Assembly: GCA_026545765.1 (NCBI GenBank)
Contig: CM048841.1
Coordinates: 66,105,354 to 66,169,353, forward strand
Origin: Plantago major
Taxonomy: Eukaryota; Streptophyta; Magnoliopsida; Lamiales; Plantaginaceae
Length of the DNA stretch: 64,000 bases
Direction: 5' to 3'
Part shown: positions 12,494-24,000 of the stretch, piece after piece
Position numbering within the stretch: the first letter of the stretch is position 1
Layout of the letters: each line of letters starts with the position of its first letter
Program-made: the position numbers and the translations under genes
Notes under the pieces: generated by a model
Seen by the model: only the letters and a program-made list of their open reading frames with translations
Database searches by the model: none
What the model was told of the DNA's origin: nothing

Positions 12494-13717
12494 ATGGAAA
12501 GTCCAAAACGATACCGTCTGATACTACCCGTAGAATCCATCAACTGTGAATCGTAAGCTTTCCTTTCCTTTGCTTGCTTCTTCACTCTTTACTCATTTCT
12601 GTATGCTACTTTTTGTTAGTTTCTTGGCACTTCACTTACCTCTGTATATATTCTTGTTTTTACTTTCTTCAACATCTTAATTTTCATTATTACTCGAATT
12701 ATTCTCTCTTTGGATCGAAATTGGCTTCAAAGTCTCAAGCTTTGCATAAGAATCTGCTTCTTTCTGTCAAAAGTCTGTCTTTTAATTTTTGGGGCTTTTG
12801 GTTTAATCAAGTTATTCACTTATTTGCAAAAAAAAAAAAAAAAAAAAAACTGTTGGGTTTTATGCTGATCAAGTTATTGAAATTGTTAGTATCTTTCTTC
12901 TTTGCTTAAATGCTCTGTTTTCAGCTCACAGCATCAGGTTTCCTCTCAGAAGAACCCTAAATGGAAAGCAGAAGAAAACAAACTCCTAGTACTGGCCTAC
13001 TTAAACGCCAAAAAGGATCCTGCTGATGGAAACAAACACAGAGAGGATGCTTTCTGGCTAAGAGTTGCCGAATACTACGACGCTCATCGCAATGATCTTA
13101 AACCAAGAACTAAGCAGGGTGTTAAAAAGAGATGGTATCTGGTAAATGCTCAAATCAGTAGGTTTGCCGTGGCCTATTCTCGAGCCACTTGCCAAAAGAA
13201 TAGTGCACAGACGGAAGGTGATGTTATGCGGATGGCTCACTCCATGTACGAGGCGGATGTTGGTGATTCCTTCAGTCTGGAGTATGCTTGGTGTATGGTG
13301 AAGGATAATCCGAAATGGAAGCCTACGACAGCTGCTGGAAGGGTTGCTAAGAGAGCGAAATTTAACCAGGATGAGCTGAATTGTTCGTCTTCTTCCAACA
13401 AGGATGTGCCAAGTAGCTGTCAAGTTGAGGAGGCGATGGAAAATCCGGAAATAGTTGTGCTTCCTATTGGTTTTGAGAGTGATGAAAGGGCGGATGAGGG
13501 GAAAGAGAGCGTGAGTAAAGAGGATATAACGGATAAGCTTGTTGAAGTGCATCTGGCACTGTCGCGAAAACTGGATGAGGCTAATAAGAGTAGCGAAGAA
13601 AGGATTAGGTTCAAGAAGGAGAAGGAGCTTTTGAAGCTATTGAAAAGGGAGGATGAGCTCTCGGATATAGAAAGAGCCATTCTTGAGAAATACAAAAGAG
13701 AGCTGGGCTATGCTTGA
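12494..13717 (+). CDS. SANT/Myb-like DNA-binding protein with NAM-associated C-terminus
   Basis: Two-exon gene, 12494-12552 and 12925-13717, 283 aa. Exon 1 starts MESPKRYRLI and ends on two bases of a codon before GTAAG; the acceptor TTTTCAG at 12918-12924 restores frame exactly (Ser-Ser-Gln-His). Residues ~33-100 form a Trp-rich SANT/Myb-like segment (PKWKAEENKL ... FWLRVAEYYD ... KKRWYLVNAQI), residues ~135-155 hold the SLEYAWCMVKDNPKWK block, and the C-terminal third is a Lys/Glu-rich helix ending RELGYA. This architecture is the plant family often mislabelled 'glutathione S-transferase T3-like', related to the Myb-like accessory protein of PIF/Harbinger transposons and carrying a NAM-associated domain. 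A nuclear DNA-binding role is inferred. No Harbinger transposase or TIR pair lies nearby, so it is probably a host gene of transposon ancestry. Confidence 0.75.
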
Positions 13718-13995
13718 TTGTTACGGTTGTAAGAGTTGCAGCCTGTGACTTTTAATGTAATGGTAGTTTGTTTCTCTAACTAATGAATGCCATTTTCAAT
13801 GAATGTTTTCAACTTATGTGAATAATGATGTTGAACTATGGAAACTGAGGAGAGGGATAACTGTTGGACTAACTGATGACAGGGTAGACGGGATTTTGAA
13901 GGCGATTATATTCATGAATGGTCTTAGAACCTGATATCATACCATGAAATTTGCAGTTGAAGTTCGTTCATCCGTAGGATAAGCGAACACTAGTC

Positions 13996-14115
13996 GGAGT
14001 GTTTGGTTACAGATTGGAATTGAGATAATTGTGTTTTTGTATACAAAAACTACACAAAAACTCAATTGAAATTGAGATAACTCAATTCGAATTTGGAACT
14101 AAACACTTACGACAA
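13996..14115. mobile_element. Small MITE-like inverted repeat
   Basis: About 115 bp with ends AGTGTTTGGTTACAGATTGG and its imperfect complement (CGAATTTGGAACTAAACACTT) and internal ATTGAGATAATTG / CAATTGAAATTGAG. It has the look of a short Tourist- or hAT-type MITE. No clean target duplication was seen. Confidence 0.45.
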
Positions 14116-14234
14116 AGCGATTAGCTAAAAACTAATAGAAGGCTTCAAGTTGCCTTTTATTTTGAGTGCCTATGCCTGCTAGTGTTGGGCATGTCACTCA
14201 CACCTATAAACCTGTCTACAACATGAAATATTGT

Positions 14235-15589
14235 GAGCAAATTTTTTTTTACACTAAGACCTTTTAGACTAATTTGAGTTTACACTATAACCTTTTTTTT
14301 TTTTTTTTTGGTCATTTTACACCAAAAAGTTTATAAAAAATTTAACTTATACAAATGTTGGATGGCAGTTAAGTTACAATTAGCTTATTTTTAAATTACA
14401 CCAAAACCTTTGAAAAAATTTGTACTCGCCATCAGAACCTTTCTATATAATAATAATTATTATTTTTTTGAAAAATTTAAAATTTTATTCCAATCAAAAG
14501 AATACCAGAAGTGTTACGGAAAATAAGGATTACAATGCGAGTCACAAACCAACAACGACACTTTACTTTACAACTATAAATGCTAAACAACAAACCTCCT
14601 ATCCCATATAATTATTGTTAATGTTGTCGTCGTCGTTATTGTCTACCAATATAAACAATATTAACGAGTATCCATTAAACTTAATTTAAACAATATTAAT
14701 GAGCATCCGATCCATTAAACTTAAAATATAATGATCAACGCTTATTACTCACTCCATAAACATGATACATTAGTGTATTTTGTCTACCAAATATAATTTC
14801 TTCCTTTATTTGCTAAATATAACAATAATTTTCTTTTATAATAAATATAACAATAATTTTCAAAAGAAGTCCACAGGCAGATCTCCATTCCTCTCTTCAT
14901 TTCTCTCGCCATTGTCTCTGAGTTATTTCACCATTTCTCTCTGTATTAAATTCGACATTGGTCATGGCGTCTGCTGTTCCCCAAGAATTTGAACCATCAT
15001 TATTAATGGAAATTCTTGTTGTATATTAATTGTCATTCATATGTTTTCTTCTATCTATAAAATTAAGTGTTCTAACTATCTTAACATTCCATCCCTCTCA
15101 GTTGCTTCAATAAAATTACAAAAAAGAAGGCATTGAAATTATATTCTTGTTCCACATATATGAGTAGCTTTGTGTCGTTTTTTAGATCCAAACGCAGGAA
15201 GATATACAATTATCTCTACACTGAACCAACAAATTCTACGAAGAATTTGATTGCAAAAAGCAAAAGTCACGCCGAATACAATGCATAATCCAACCACCAT
15301 TATACCAACAACCCCAAACAATTCATGCGAACATATATTTTGATAACTAAAACCAGTCAAGAAAGGTTCTGTTGTGATTTAAAAAAACTGGAGAAATTTT
15401 TTTGTAGCGGGTGCAAACTTTTTAAAAGGTTTTAGTGTGATTTAAAATACAAATTTAACGACCGTCAATTTTTAGTGTAACGTCAAATTTTGCTAAACGT
15501 GTTAGTGTGAAATGAAAAAAAAAAAAAAAAAAGATTGTGGGGTAAGTTCAAAAACGGGCAAAAGTTATTAGTGTAAAAAAAATTTCCTC
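14235..15589. mobile_element. Long-TIR element (MULE-like), 1.35 kb
   Basis: The two ends pair over roughly 200 bp: the left begins GAGCAAATTTTTTTTTACAC, the right ends in the complement of GAGGAAATTTTTTTTACACT. Both contain long T or A runs and ACACTAAAACCTTT-type blocks. The inner TIR borders are near 14455 and 15372. No target duplication could be read, so the class (Mutator-like is most likely from TIR length) is uncertain. The interior is AT-rich and contains a CT-rich leader-like stretch and short ATG frame near 14880-15030, but no transposase. Confidence 0.6.
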
Positions 15590-16090
15590 TTTACTAAATA
15601 TATCCACTAAAATTGAATAGTATATATTTTTGTATAGTATATATACGATTATGAATTATGTTGCATACAATATGAAATATTAAAATATACTAAAAATAAT
15701 TATCATAGAATGAATTAAATAAAATAATATATAAGTAATTGTCTTAGAATCGTTTTCGATTAAAATAAAAGTAAATACATTTAAAAAAGGGTCATAGAAA
15801 TAAGAGAAAATTACAAAATGATGCTACTCCTAAAAACTTCAAACACAATAGTCATACATAAAAAAAAAAAAATCCTACAAATTAGTCAAAACATTTCTAC
15901 AAATTAGTCATCTTCTTAATTTTAATAACTTTGAAATGAACATTACCTTTTTTGATAAAATTACTTCCTTAACTATCTAATCAAATCATTTATATTGGTA
16001 ATCAAGATTTTTTCAAACTCAAAATATAATCATCAATATTCCCTTTCAAGCATATCATCAAACGTTCAGGCCACTCATTTAAACTCAGTT
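15590..16090. other. AT-rich intergenic stretch
   Basis: Strongly AT-rich with A and T runs (for example near 15860). No gene, TIR pair or array was recognised. Confidence 0.5.
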
Positions 16091-16100
16091 TGAAAAACAG

Positions 16101-16620
16101 CAAGCATCATAATCATTGGGTGATGCTTAATATGTGATGCATGGTTATTAGTATTAAGATGCTTGATTTTTAGAGATGTGATGCTTGATATTACTTATTA
16201 GTCATTTAAATCGCAAAAAATAGCAAAATTATAAAAAATATACACAACCAAGCATATCAAGTGTCATTTTACTCCAAAAATATCACTTTCTCCAAGCATC
16301 ATACTCGCACACAAACAAGCATATCATCCTCCAAGTAACATGGTATGGGTTGCTCAGTCGCAGCATCATAGCCACACAAGCACCATCAGATGCGAACCCA
16401 CAGTCCCAAGCATCATTGTCGCACATGATAATGATTGGTCTAGGTTGTTTTAGTCCCAAGCATGAGAGTCAAACCCAAACATATTCCACCATCTTTTCAC
16501 AAGTATCATAATCGGACACAATCAAGCATCACAATATGAACTACTTAAAGTGATGGTTGATTCGATATTGGGAGATGATGCGAGAATGAGTTGGAGAAAA
16601 TGCATCCAATATGATGCTTG
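16101..16620. repeat. Cluster of CAAGCATCAT motifs
   Basis: About fifteen copies or near-copies of CAAGCATCAT and its complement ATGATGCTTG in 520 bp. The left third carries mostly GATGCTTG copies and the centre mostly CAAGCATCAT. Central copies are often followed by a loosely conserved tail such as ACTCGCACACAA, giving an irregular 35-50 bp unit. No protein reading frame follows the repeats. Origin unknown; possibly a decayed satellite or transposon subterminal region. Confidence 0.6.
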
Positions 16621-16671
16621 ATTTGAAGGCAAAATCAATAAGAAGCCATGAATTTAGGATTGTATTGATTC

Positions 16672-16792
16672 TCTAATTATTTATTTATTTAGTTGCCTAA
16701 TTTAAACGAGAATATTATAGCCACTAAAAATTAATAGGGCTGGGGTCGGGCGAGATTTTTGGGGTTTTGGGAGTTTGGGATTGGGACATGAC
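16672..16792. repeat. Tandem duplicate of flank plus hAT terminus
   Basis: The ~120 bp here (ATTTATTTAGTTGCCTAATT through AATAGGGCTGGGGT and GGGATTGGGACAT) is repeated immediately at 16793-16913. It contains host flank plus the first ~55 bp of the hAT-like element that starts at 16858, so the flank and 5' end were tandemly duplicated after insertion. Confidence 0.75.
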
Positions 16793-16857
16793 TAATTATT
16801 TATTTATTTATTTAGTTGCCTAATTTAAACGAGAATATTATAGCCACTACAAATTAA

Positions 16858-17561
16858 TAGGGCTGGGGTTGGCGAGGTTTTTGGGATCGGGAGTTAGGGA
16901 TTGGAACATATTTTTCATGTCCCAATCCCATTCCAAATAAAGTCGGGATTTTTCGGGATTGGGACTTTGGGATTTGGGCCGGATCGGGCAGGATTTCGGG
17001 ATCCCATATATTTTGAAGAATTTTTCAACACTCTCGATACTTTTGGACAACAATTTATAATTTAACAAATACTAGTTCACATTAAACATTACTTAATCCT
17101 ACTTTTGTATGACTTTAAAAAACAACTTGCACCTCTATAATGCGTAAATCAAACAATCTACAAGTTAGTACGAATTTGACTCGTACCACAAGCTAACTTA
17201 TTTTAATTGTTTTTTTTCATAGGTTAAACATACAACGGATTGTTAGATAAATAAGTACAACCCCGACATCAATCTCAATCATATAATTAAAGAAGAAAAA
17301 AAAGTTGCATCCTAAAAGAGTTGTTGTTTTTGTGTAATATATAGTACTTAGTATTAATTATTTATTGATTTATTCATTATCCCATTTGGGATCCCAAATT
17401 CCAAATGGAATGCAAAATCAATCCCAATTCCGTCCCAAAATTATATATGGGAATTCGGAAATTATCCCAATTGGGATTGGAAAATTCAGGATCGGAAATT
17501 TTGGGGTAATCCCAACCGGGATCGGAAATTTCCTAATATCCCATACCAAACCCCACCCCTA
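16858..17561. mobile_element. hAT-type MITE, 704 bp, perfect 8-bp TSD
   Basis: Ends TAGGGCTGGGGTTGG and CCAAACCCCACCCCTA are inverted repeats, flanked by CAAATTAA on both sides (16850-16857 and 17562-17569), the 8-bp duplication of hAT elements. Subterminal regions are rich in GGGATTGGGA-type repeats and their complements. No transposase. Confidence 0.88.
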
Positions 17562-17569
17562 CAAATTAA

Positions 17570-18048
17570 AACACTTAAATGCAGGAAGAACTTTATGTAT
17601 GACTTATGTGTAAATTTTTTTGGGAATGACACTATTATGTAATTCTCCATAGAAATAAATATTTGTACTTCCAACGAATTGGGCTGCATCTAACTACTCA
17701 TAATCATGTAACAATCAACAACGTTAGAAGCGTTTTATAAAGCACAAACCGCAGTTCGACCGCCAGTGAAGACGCCTCTAAAATTTGAAATTTTTTTTTA
17801 TAGGTAATATTTTTGAAAATTTAGGATTTTGTCCCGAACTATTGAAAAATCCTCATATATATAATTTCGCTCTATGTTCAAATTCTACGTCCGCCCTGGG
17901 CCCGCATTGAGTTCGGGCCCGGATTTTGAAAAAATTGCCGGGTCTGGACCAGCCCGATCCATTGGCATCCCTCTCGTCTCGTCAAATTGATTTTAATGTT
18001 TGTCCTCTCTCGTGTTGTCTAGTTGTCTGTGTGATATACATCGACGAA
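17570..18048. other. Upstream region of PIGG gene
   Basis: Intergenic sequence between the hAT MITE and the PIGG start codon. 17880-17965 has GC-rich text (CCCGCATTGAGTTCGGGCCC and GGACCAGCCCGATCC) like the interior of the hAT MITEs nearby, so a further element fragment may reach to within ~80 bp of the ORF. No clear TATA box could be assigned. Confidence 0.45.
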
Positions 18049-21000
18049 ATGAGGAGAGTGGAAATGAAAAGCTGTTCAGAGTGTAAGAAATGGAGGCAAT
18101 TAAGTTGCAAAAAGCTGACATTTTTAACAATTGCCGCTGTAATCTTGCAATTTGTTGGGCTCTGCGTCTTCATCATGGGATTTTTCCCTGTTAAACCTAC
18201 TCTCTCCGGCATCAGGTATGTGAGTCTCTATGTATGTATTCAATTGTACAAACACCATTCTCGCTTGAACAGACTCTACCAGTAAATGCAAGACAATAAC
18301 TATGCAAGTTCTTTTTTTTTTCCTGTTGATTTTGATTAGTGGGTTAGAGAGTCTTTATCCGCCTGATTCTGATCCAGCTCACTTAATTCAAGACATTTCA
18401 TCCTTGTCTCCTGAAAAGCTGAAAAATTTATACCAGGTTTGCAAGTTTACAGTTTTATCAAATCATGGTTTTAGTTTCGTATTTATCCCCAATGGTTTTT
18501 TTGATTGAGTTTGTTTGATTTAGTTAAAAATATATAACTTGGTTTTCTCAAATGTTAATGCAGGAACTGTCTGGTGTCCCTCCTTTGTTCGACCGGTTAA
18601 TATTAATGGTCAGTCTTATTGAGGGGATAAAATTGATTGATTTTGTTGCGAGTGAAGCTTGAAGAGTTAAAAGTTGCCTTATTTACAGTCTTTTGTTATG
18701 TGATTTAGGTAATCGACGGTTTGCCTGCTGAATTTCTGCTTGGAAAGGATGGGAAACCTCCACCTCAGGTGTTCAAGGAAGCTATGCCTTACACTCGGTC
18801 GTTATTGGCTCAAGGATTGGCAGTCGGGTACCATGCTAAGGCAGCACCTCCCACTGTCACCATGCCTCGCTTGAAGGTAGTTATCATAATTTCTTTATTA
18901 ATTGACATTTCCTTATTTCCACTGATCTATGTTAAACTCTTGATACTATTGCATTTGAGCAGGCCATGATGTCTGGGGCAATTGGTGGATTCTTGGACGT
19001 TGCTTTTAATTTCAATACCCAAGCCTTTTTGGATGATAACCTTATTGGTTAGTACTATAATTCACTTACTATCTTCAAGTTATTGATAATACACCTCTCA
19101 TTGTTTCCACCTCTGCTCTTAATGTGACAGCACAATTCCTCAGATTTGGCTGGAAAATGGTGATGCTAGGTGATGAAACATGGCTTAAGCTGTTTCCTGG
19201 CATGTTTACTAGGCATGACGGAGTTAGCAGTTTCTTCGTAAGTTCTCTTTAACTGAACATGTAAAATGTTTGTTCATACATGCCATTTCTTTAGTAATAA
19301 TTGTTATTGCATGCATAGGGTATGGCGTTCTTGTGTTTGCTACTTAAAAGAACTTTGCCTAGTCGGCAAACCATTTGGTTTGCATGCCAGCATTTTAGTC
19401 ATTTTTATTATGCATGGCGTGAAAGTTTAAATAAAGTGAAGAAAATAAGCAAGACGACTTTTTGTTGGATTACCAATTGAAGAGTAGAGATTCACCCTTA
19501 GGTTTCAGTTCCCTAATAGTTTAGGAGATGAAGAGTTGGATGTGAAAATAGAAGACTAGGAGAATGTGTTTACCAGACTGAATATTCTGTGGAATGCTCT
19601 ATTGCTATGAGCCACAACACTTTATATAGATGGTGGAAAAGGCTTGCTAGTGAATTGTGGTAATTTTATTCTTTATATAGCAGGAAAATTATATCTTGAA
19701 AGGGCATATGCAGAACTTTTTAACTTGAGTGTAAGACTATTGGGCTCACTAAAAGAAAGAAGGCTGCCAAAACAAAATCATATGCTGTCAAATTGTTGAT
19801 TTTATGCCAAATTTTATCGAGTATTTTTTTTTGTTTGCCGTTCGTTTCCTATTGTGGCAGTTTGTATGGGTATGTGAGAGGGACGTTTAGTAATTAGTAA
19901 CGTAAGTCTAACAGCTGGATGATTGCATTTCGTAACAGGTTAAAGATACTGTTCAAGTGGATTACAATGTCTCTCGACACTTACCTGAAGAGCTTAACAA
20001 GACTGACTGGGATCTCCTGGTAACTGCCTGCCTTAACAGGTTCAATGCAATTTCTTATCACGTGGGTTTTCTTTGAAAATCACAAGTTTGTGGATGAACT
20101 TATTTTCATTAGTTGAATGCCACCAAAGCTCATGATATTTAGTCTTGTAAGCATGTAAGCGTCTCGGTATGTGAAGTAAGTCCAATTAGAATACGAAATG
20201 AGTTTTGACTTTAAATGCTGAAATGGTAGATTTAATACATGACGCATGCGCCATCTAAGTAGTTGTTGGCTGACTTTCGGAAATTCGAACTCATTAAGTG
20301 AATAGAGAGAGGTATACCAGTAAAGGGGGGAATACTGTGTCATTCATCACCAGATTGATCAATCACTTTGCCAGACCTAGATAGTTACCTTTAGAGTGAC
20401 TCTGAGAATAATATCATATCACAGAGATACTTATTCAGAATTATGCTTTAAAATTTGCTCATGAGCCTATGTACTTGGTTTTCTTTTGCTACAGACTGTC
20501 GTAGATAGTGAGTATAATTTTTATGGATGGTGTGTTATTAAGACCCCCTCTCCCTTGGCGGATCTTGAAATTGTTGTGTCTTGTCTTTTAATTTGTGTCA
20601 TAGTCATAATTAGTTGGCCTAAGGTCTGAAATAGGGTTAATTTGATAATATAGTTCTGAGCTGTATTTGAAAATATAACAAAATCGTGAGACTGTTTGTC
20701 CTCAGCTTTCAGCAAATCCTGAAGATGAAATGTAAAGCATGGCCTGTTGTTTCAATGTGATAATGTTTCTAATGGAACTAGGACTTGTAGTAGATTTATG
20801 GGAAGATTTATTAGTGAATATTTACATTCTTGGTGGGATGTGATCTTGAATGATATCCATTTAAGTTGTAACATTTGCAGATTCTTCATTATCTTGGACT
20901 GGATCATGTTGGGCATATTGGTGGGCGCAATAGGCAAGTTTTTTATCTGTCGTATCTATTCGTCAAATACTTCTTTTTTTGTCGCATCTATTCTTAAAAT

Positions 21001-24000
21001 ACATCTACTTCGCTTATGACCCTTTGATATTATTCTAGCATCTTGATGAGCCCAAAACTGATGGAGATGGACGAAGTAATTAAAAGAATCCATTCAAATG
21101 TCATGGAGAACCATGAAACACACAAAAGGACACTTTTGGTTCGTGCTGCTTAAATCTCCTGATATGGTATTGCTGGTTCCTGATTTATATAGTCTATGTT
21201 ATCAGCCAGTAGGAAGTGTACATGAGCTAGATTTGCAACTGGCTAGACGCCATTCATATAATAAGCCAGTTTCCCAATGCGTTCCTTCTGCACAAGCCAT
21301 TGCTTGTTTCAGTGTTTACATATAGCAGGATTTATAGTGTTATCAAGCTTTCAAAAAATGGAGGATCTGTTTTGGAACTTAAAATTTTGCCGGATCACTC
21401 TAGGACAACATCAATCTCAGTATGAATTACTGAGCTCAAGGCATATTCTTGTGCGTTGTGCCAAGGTAAAACTTTAATGCTTGCTTGGTAATGGTATCGC
21501 ATTTAAACCACCATAGAAACAGTGCAACGCATTTTCGACAACCTTCACTTGGATGGAGTCGAACTAATTCCACCATTACCTTTTTCCTAATACAATTCTG
21601 TTAGTTGTTAGAGCACTTGAATTCTGTATTATATTTCACAGACGGCAGTGGAGTTTACCTATAAGACCGTCATATTACCAGTACTAAGTTCTCATTCCTG
21701 GCACTCTTCTAGTGGATAAATCTACACTCTCTAATCTTTTCCTCATAAAATATAGGTGATAGTTAGTGATCATGGCATGACTGAAGGTGGTAATCATGGT
21801 GGTTCTTCATTCGAGGAAACAGATTCTTTGGCAGTTTTTGTTGGTGCGGAGAAATTCGGTGCTGCATTAGACATTGAGAACAAAGCATACCAGGTAATTT
21901 GGTCATTGGTATCATTTTTAGTTAGGATGTTGCTCCTAATGACTTCTGTATGATAATGCAACAGGTTAGATTTAAATGGCTTCACATAGTGCTTCAACAT
22001 ATTTCTTGCATTTTATCTCTCTCAGGTTGACATTGCTGTAACTTTGGCTCTTCTCTTTGGTGTGCCAATTCCAAGAAACAATGTTGGCACCGTGATGGCA
22101 GAAGTCTTCACATCTCTGAAAGGTTTTATTTTGTTCTCTAGTTTCATCTCATAAACCCATGTGATTTGATCTTCCAGTTATGTTATGCAAAGGTCTGGGA
22201 GTCGTCCTAATGTTTTCACATTGCAGTACAGAGATTTTTTCATTGAAATTAAAAACTGTTTTCCTTTTTCTTTTTTTGGGCATTCATTTTAATCTTGGTA
22301 AATAAAAATTTTAAGAATATAGAAATTACGGGTTTTTATATGTAGCTTGTAAGATAACTCTGATGTGAGCAAAGGTATTAAGTTTTGTAGTCACGATTTT
22401 ACAATTATTTAGCCTTGTCCTGGACCTTCCTGTTCTAAATTTGGCCCTTAAATTTACTTGTGGCATCAATTAACTTGCTGTGAATGCATGCTTTTCCTGT
22501 TTCACTTAAAACAGACGAACAACAGCTGAGGATCCTACAACTGAATTCATGGCAATTAATGCGGCTACTGCAGAAACATCTGACTGGTTTGGGATGTGAA
22601 AAACAGTCGTGTTTGTCCGAAAGAGATGATGGTCCAGAAAAGTTTTGTTGCTCATATTTATCTGCCATCACACGCCATGAATCCTGGAAATCCAAAAACT
22701 TTACGAGGTTTCTTTGCTACTCTTTTATGAGGCTTTTTGTAGGTGACAATATTACTCCCACCCACTCCACTTTGTTGTAATACCCTCACAACCTTGCAGT
22801 TAGATAGAAACCACATTTGCAGCAAGTGTAAATTGGCAATTTTCAGAGAATGATTGTGTAGTTCAATGAAAATTTGGTTTCTCTATGAGAAGATAATAAA
22901 GCCCACATATCTACAAATAAGAGGACAGGAATTAGGTAAACTTCAGTTTATTTTACTGTACAATTAGAATTATGGAGGTAGTTTTCTGTATTACATCAGA
23001 CCTTAAATAGAATGACTACCTGTCTGTTCGGTAATTCAACTTGTGGAGTCCGGTGTCTTATGTGATTTTTCAATTAGATCTGGTGGTGGAGATGACTACA
23101 GGAGCATTGTCTCCGCATATGACCATTTTCTTAAAACTGCAAGTGTGTGGTTGTCAAGCAGAGCGACAGATGTACGTTTCTCATTATTCAACATCTTAGT
23201 TCATTTATTCTCAAGGAAGAAAGTCTTTCTGACCTGCTTAATTTCTCTGGCCCATGCCCCTTTCATGTTATCACAGAAACCCATCGGTCATCTTGCTTTT
23301 GGAGTTGGAGCTATGCTTGTATCTTGTTTAGGATTGATGCGCCTCTTCCTTTACTTTGATCGAGATGTTCAATTAGAGGGAAGAAACTACCTTTCTCGTG
23401 ATGATAGCAAACACAAAAAGCATTTAGATGAAAATTTTGTTCCTGCCATAATTTTAATCCTTGTATCAAGTATGGGGTCAAGTTCCATGGTTGAAGAAGA
23501 ACAATATATTTGGCACTTCATGACGTCTTCTTTGTACTTGATATTACTCAGAAAAGCAGCACAGTCCTACACAAGTGGAGTATTTCGGCTTTCTGTCCCT
23601 GCACGGTGGACAAGAAATCACAGCCAGATATACTATATTGTTGCAGTTCTTGTATCTGGAAGAATTCTGAGGGCTTGGCATCAAGGAGGTGTCAATTGGT
23701 CTTATCTGCCGGACATTGCTAAGTTTCTTGTGCAGGCGGGCTCGACCCATTTAAAGACCCTACAGCTGATATCTGTTATCCTTGCTGTCTTTATGTGCTT
23801 AGCTGTTCTTTTCACATTACAGCTGAGGATACGTATCATCATGATGCTGATTCTGATTTATATTTTTCCGGTTCTTCTCATTCTAAAACAAATTTACCAC
23901 AATACGGCATATGCATCATCCAGTCTTGGTTCTACCACATCCATACAAATAATTTATGCAGTTGTTGGAGGTGCCATTATTGTTATCCTTCTTGCTGTGC

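Noticed and set aside
12902-12924. SANT protein starting in the main exon without an ATG
   Set aside because: The open frame there begins at TTG; splicing from the ATG exon at 12494 explains it better.
17926-18048. Longer PIGG N-terminus from an upstream start
   Set aside because: The upstream text (LDQPDPLASLSS) looks like chance reading of transposon-like GC-rich DNA; the ATG at 18049 gives the expected short cytosolic lead and membrane segment.
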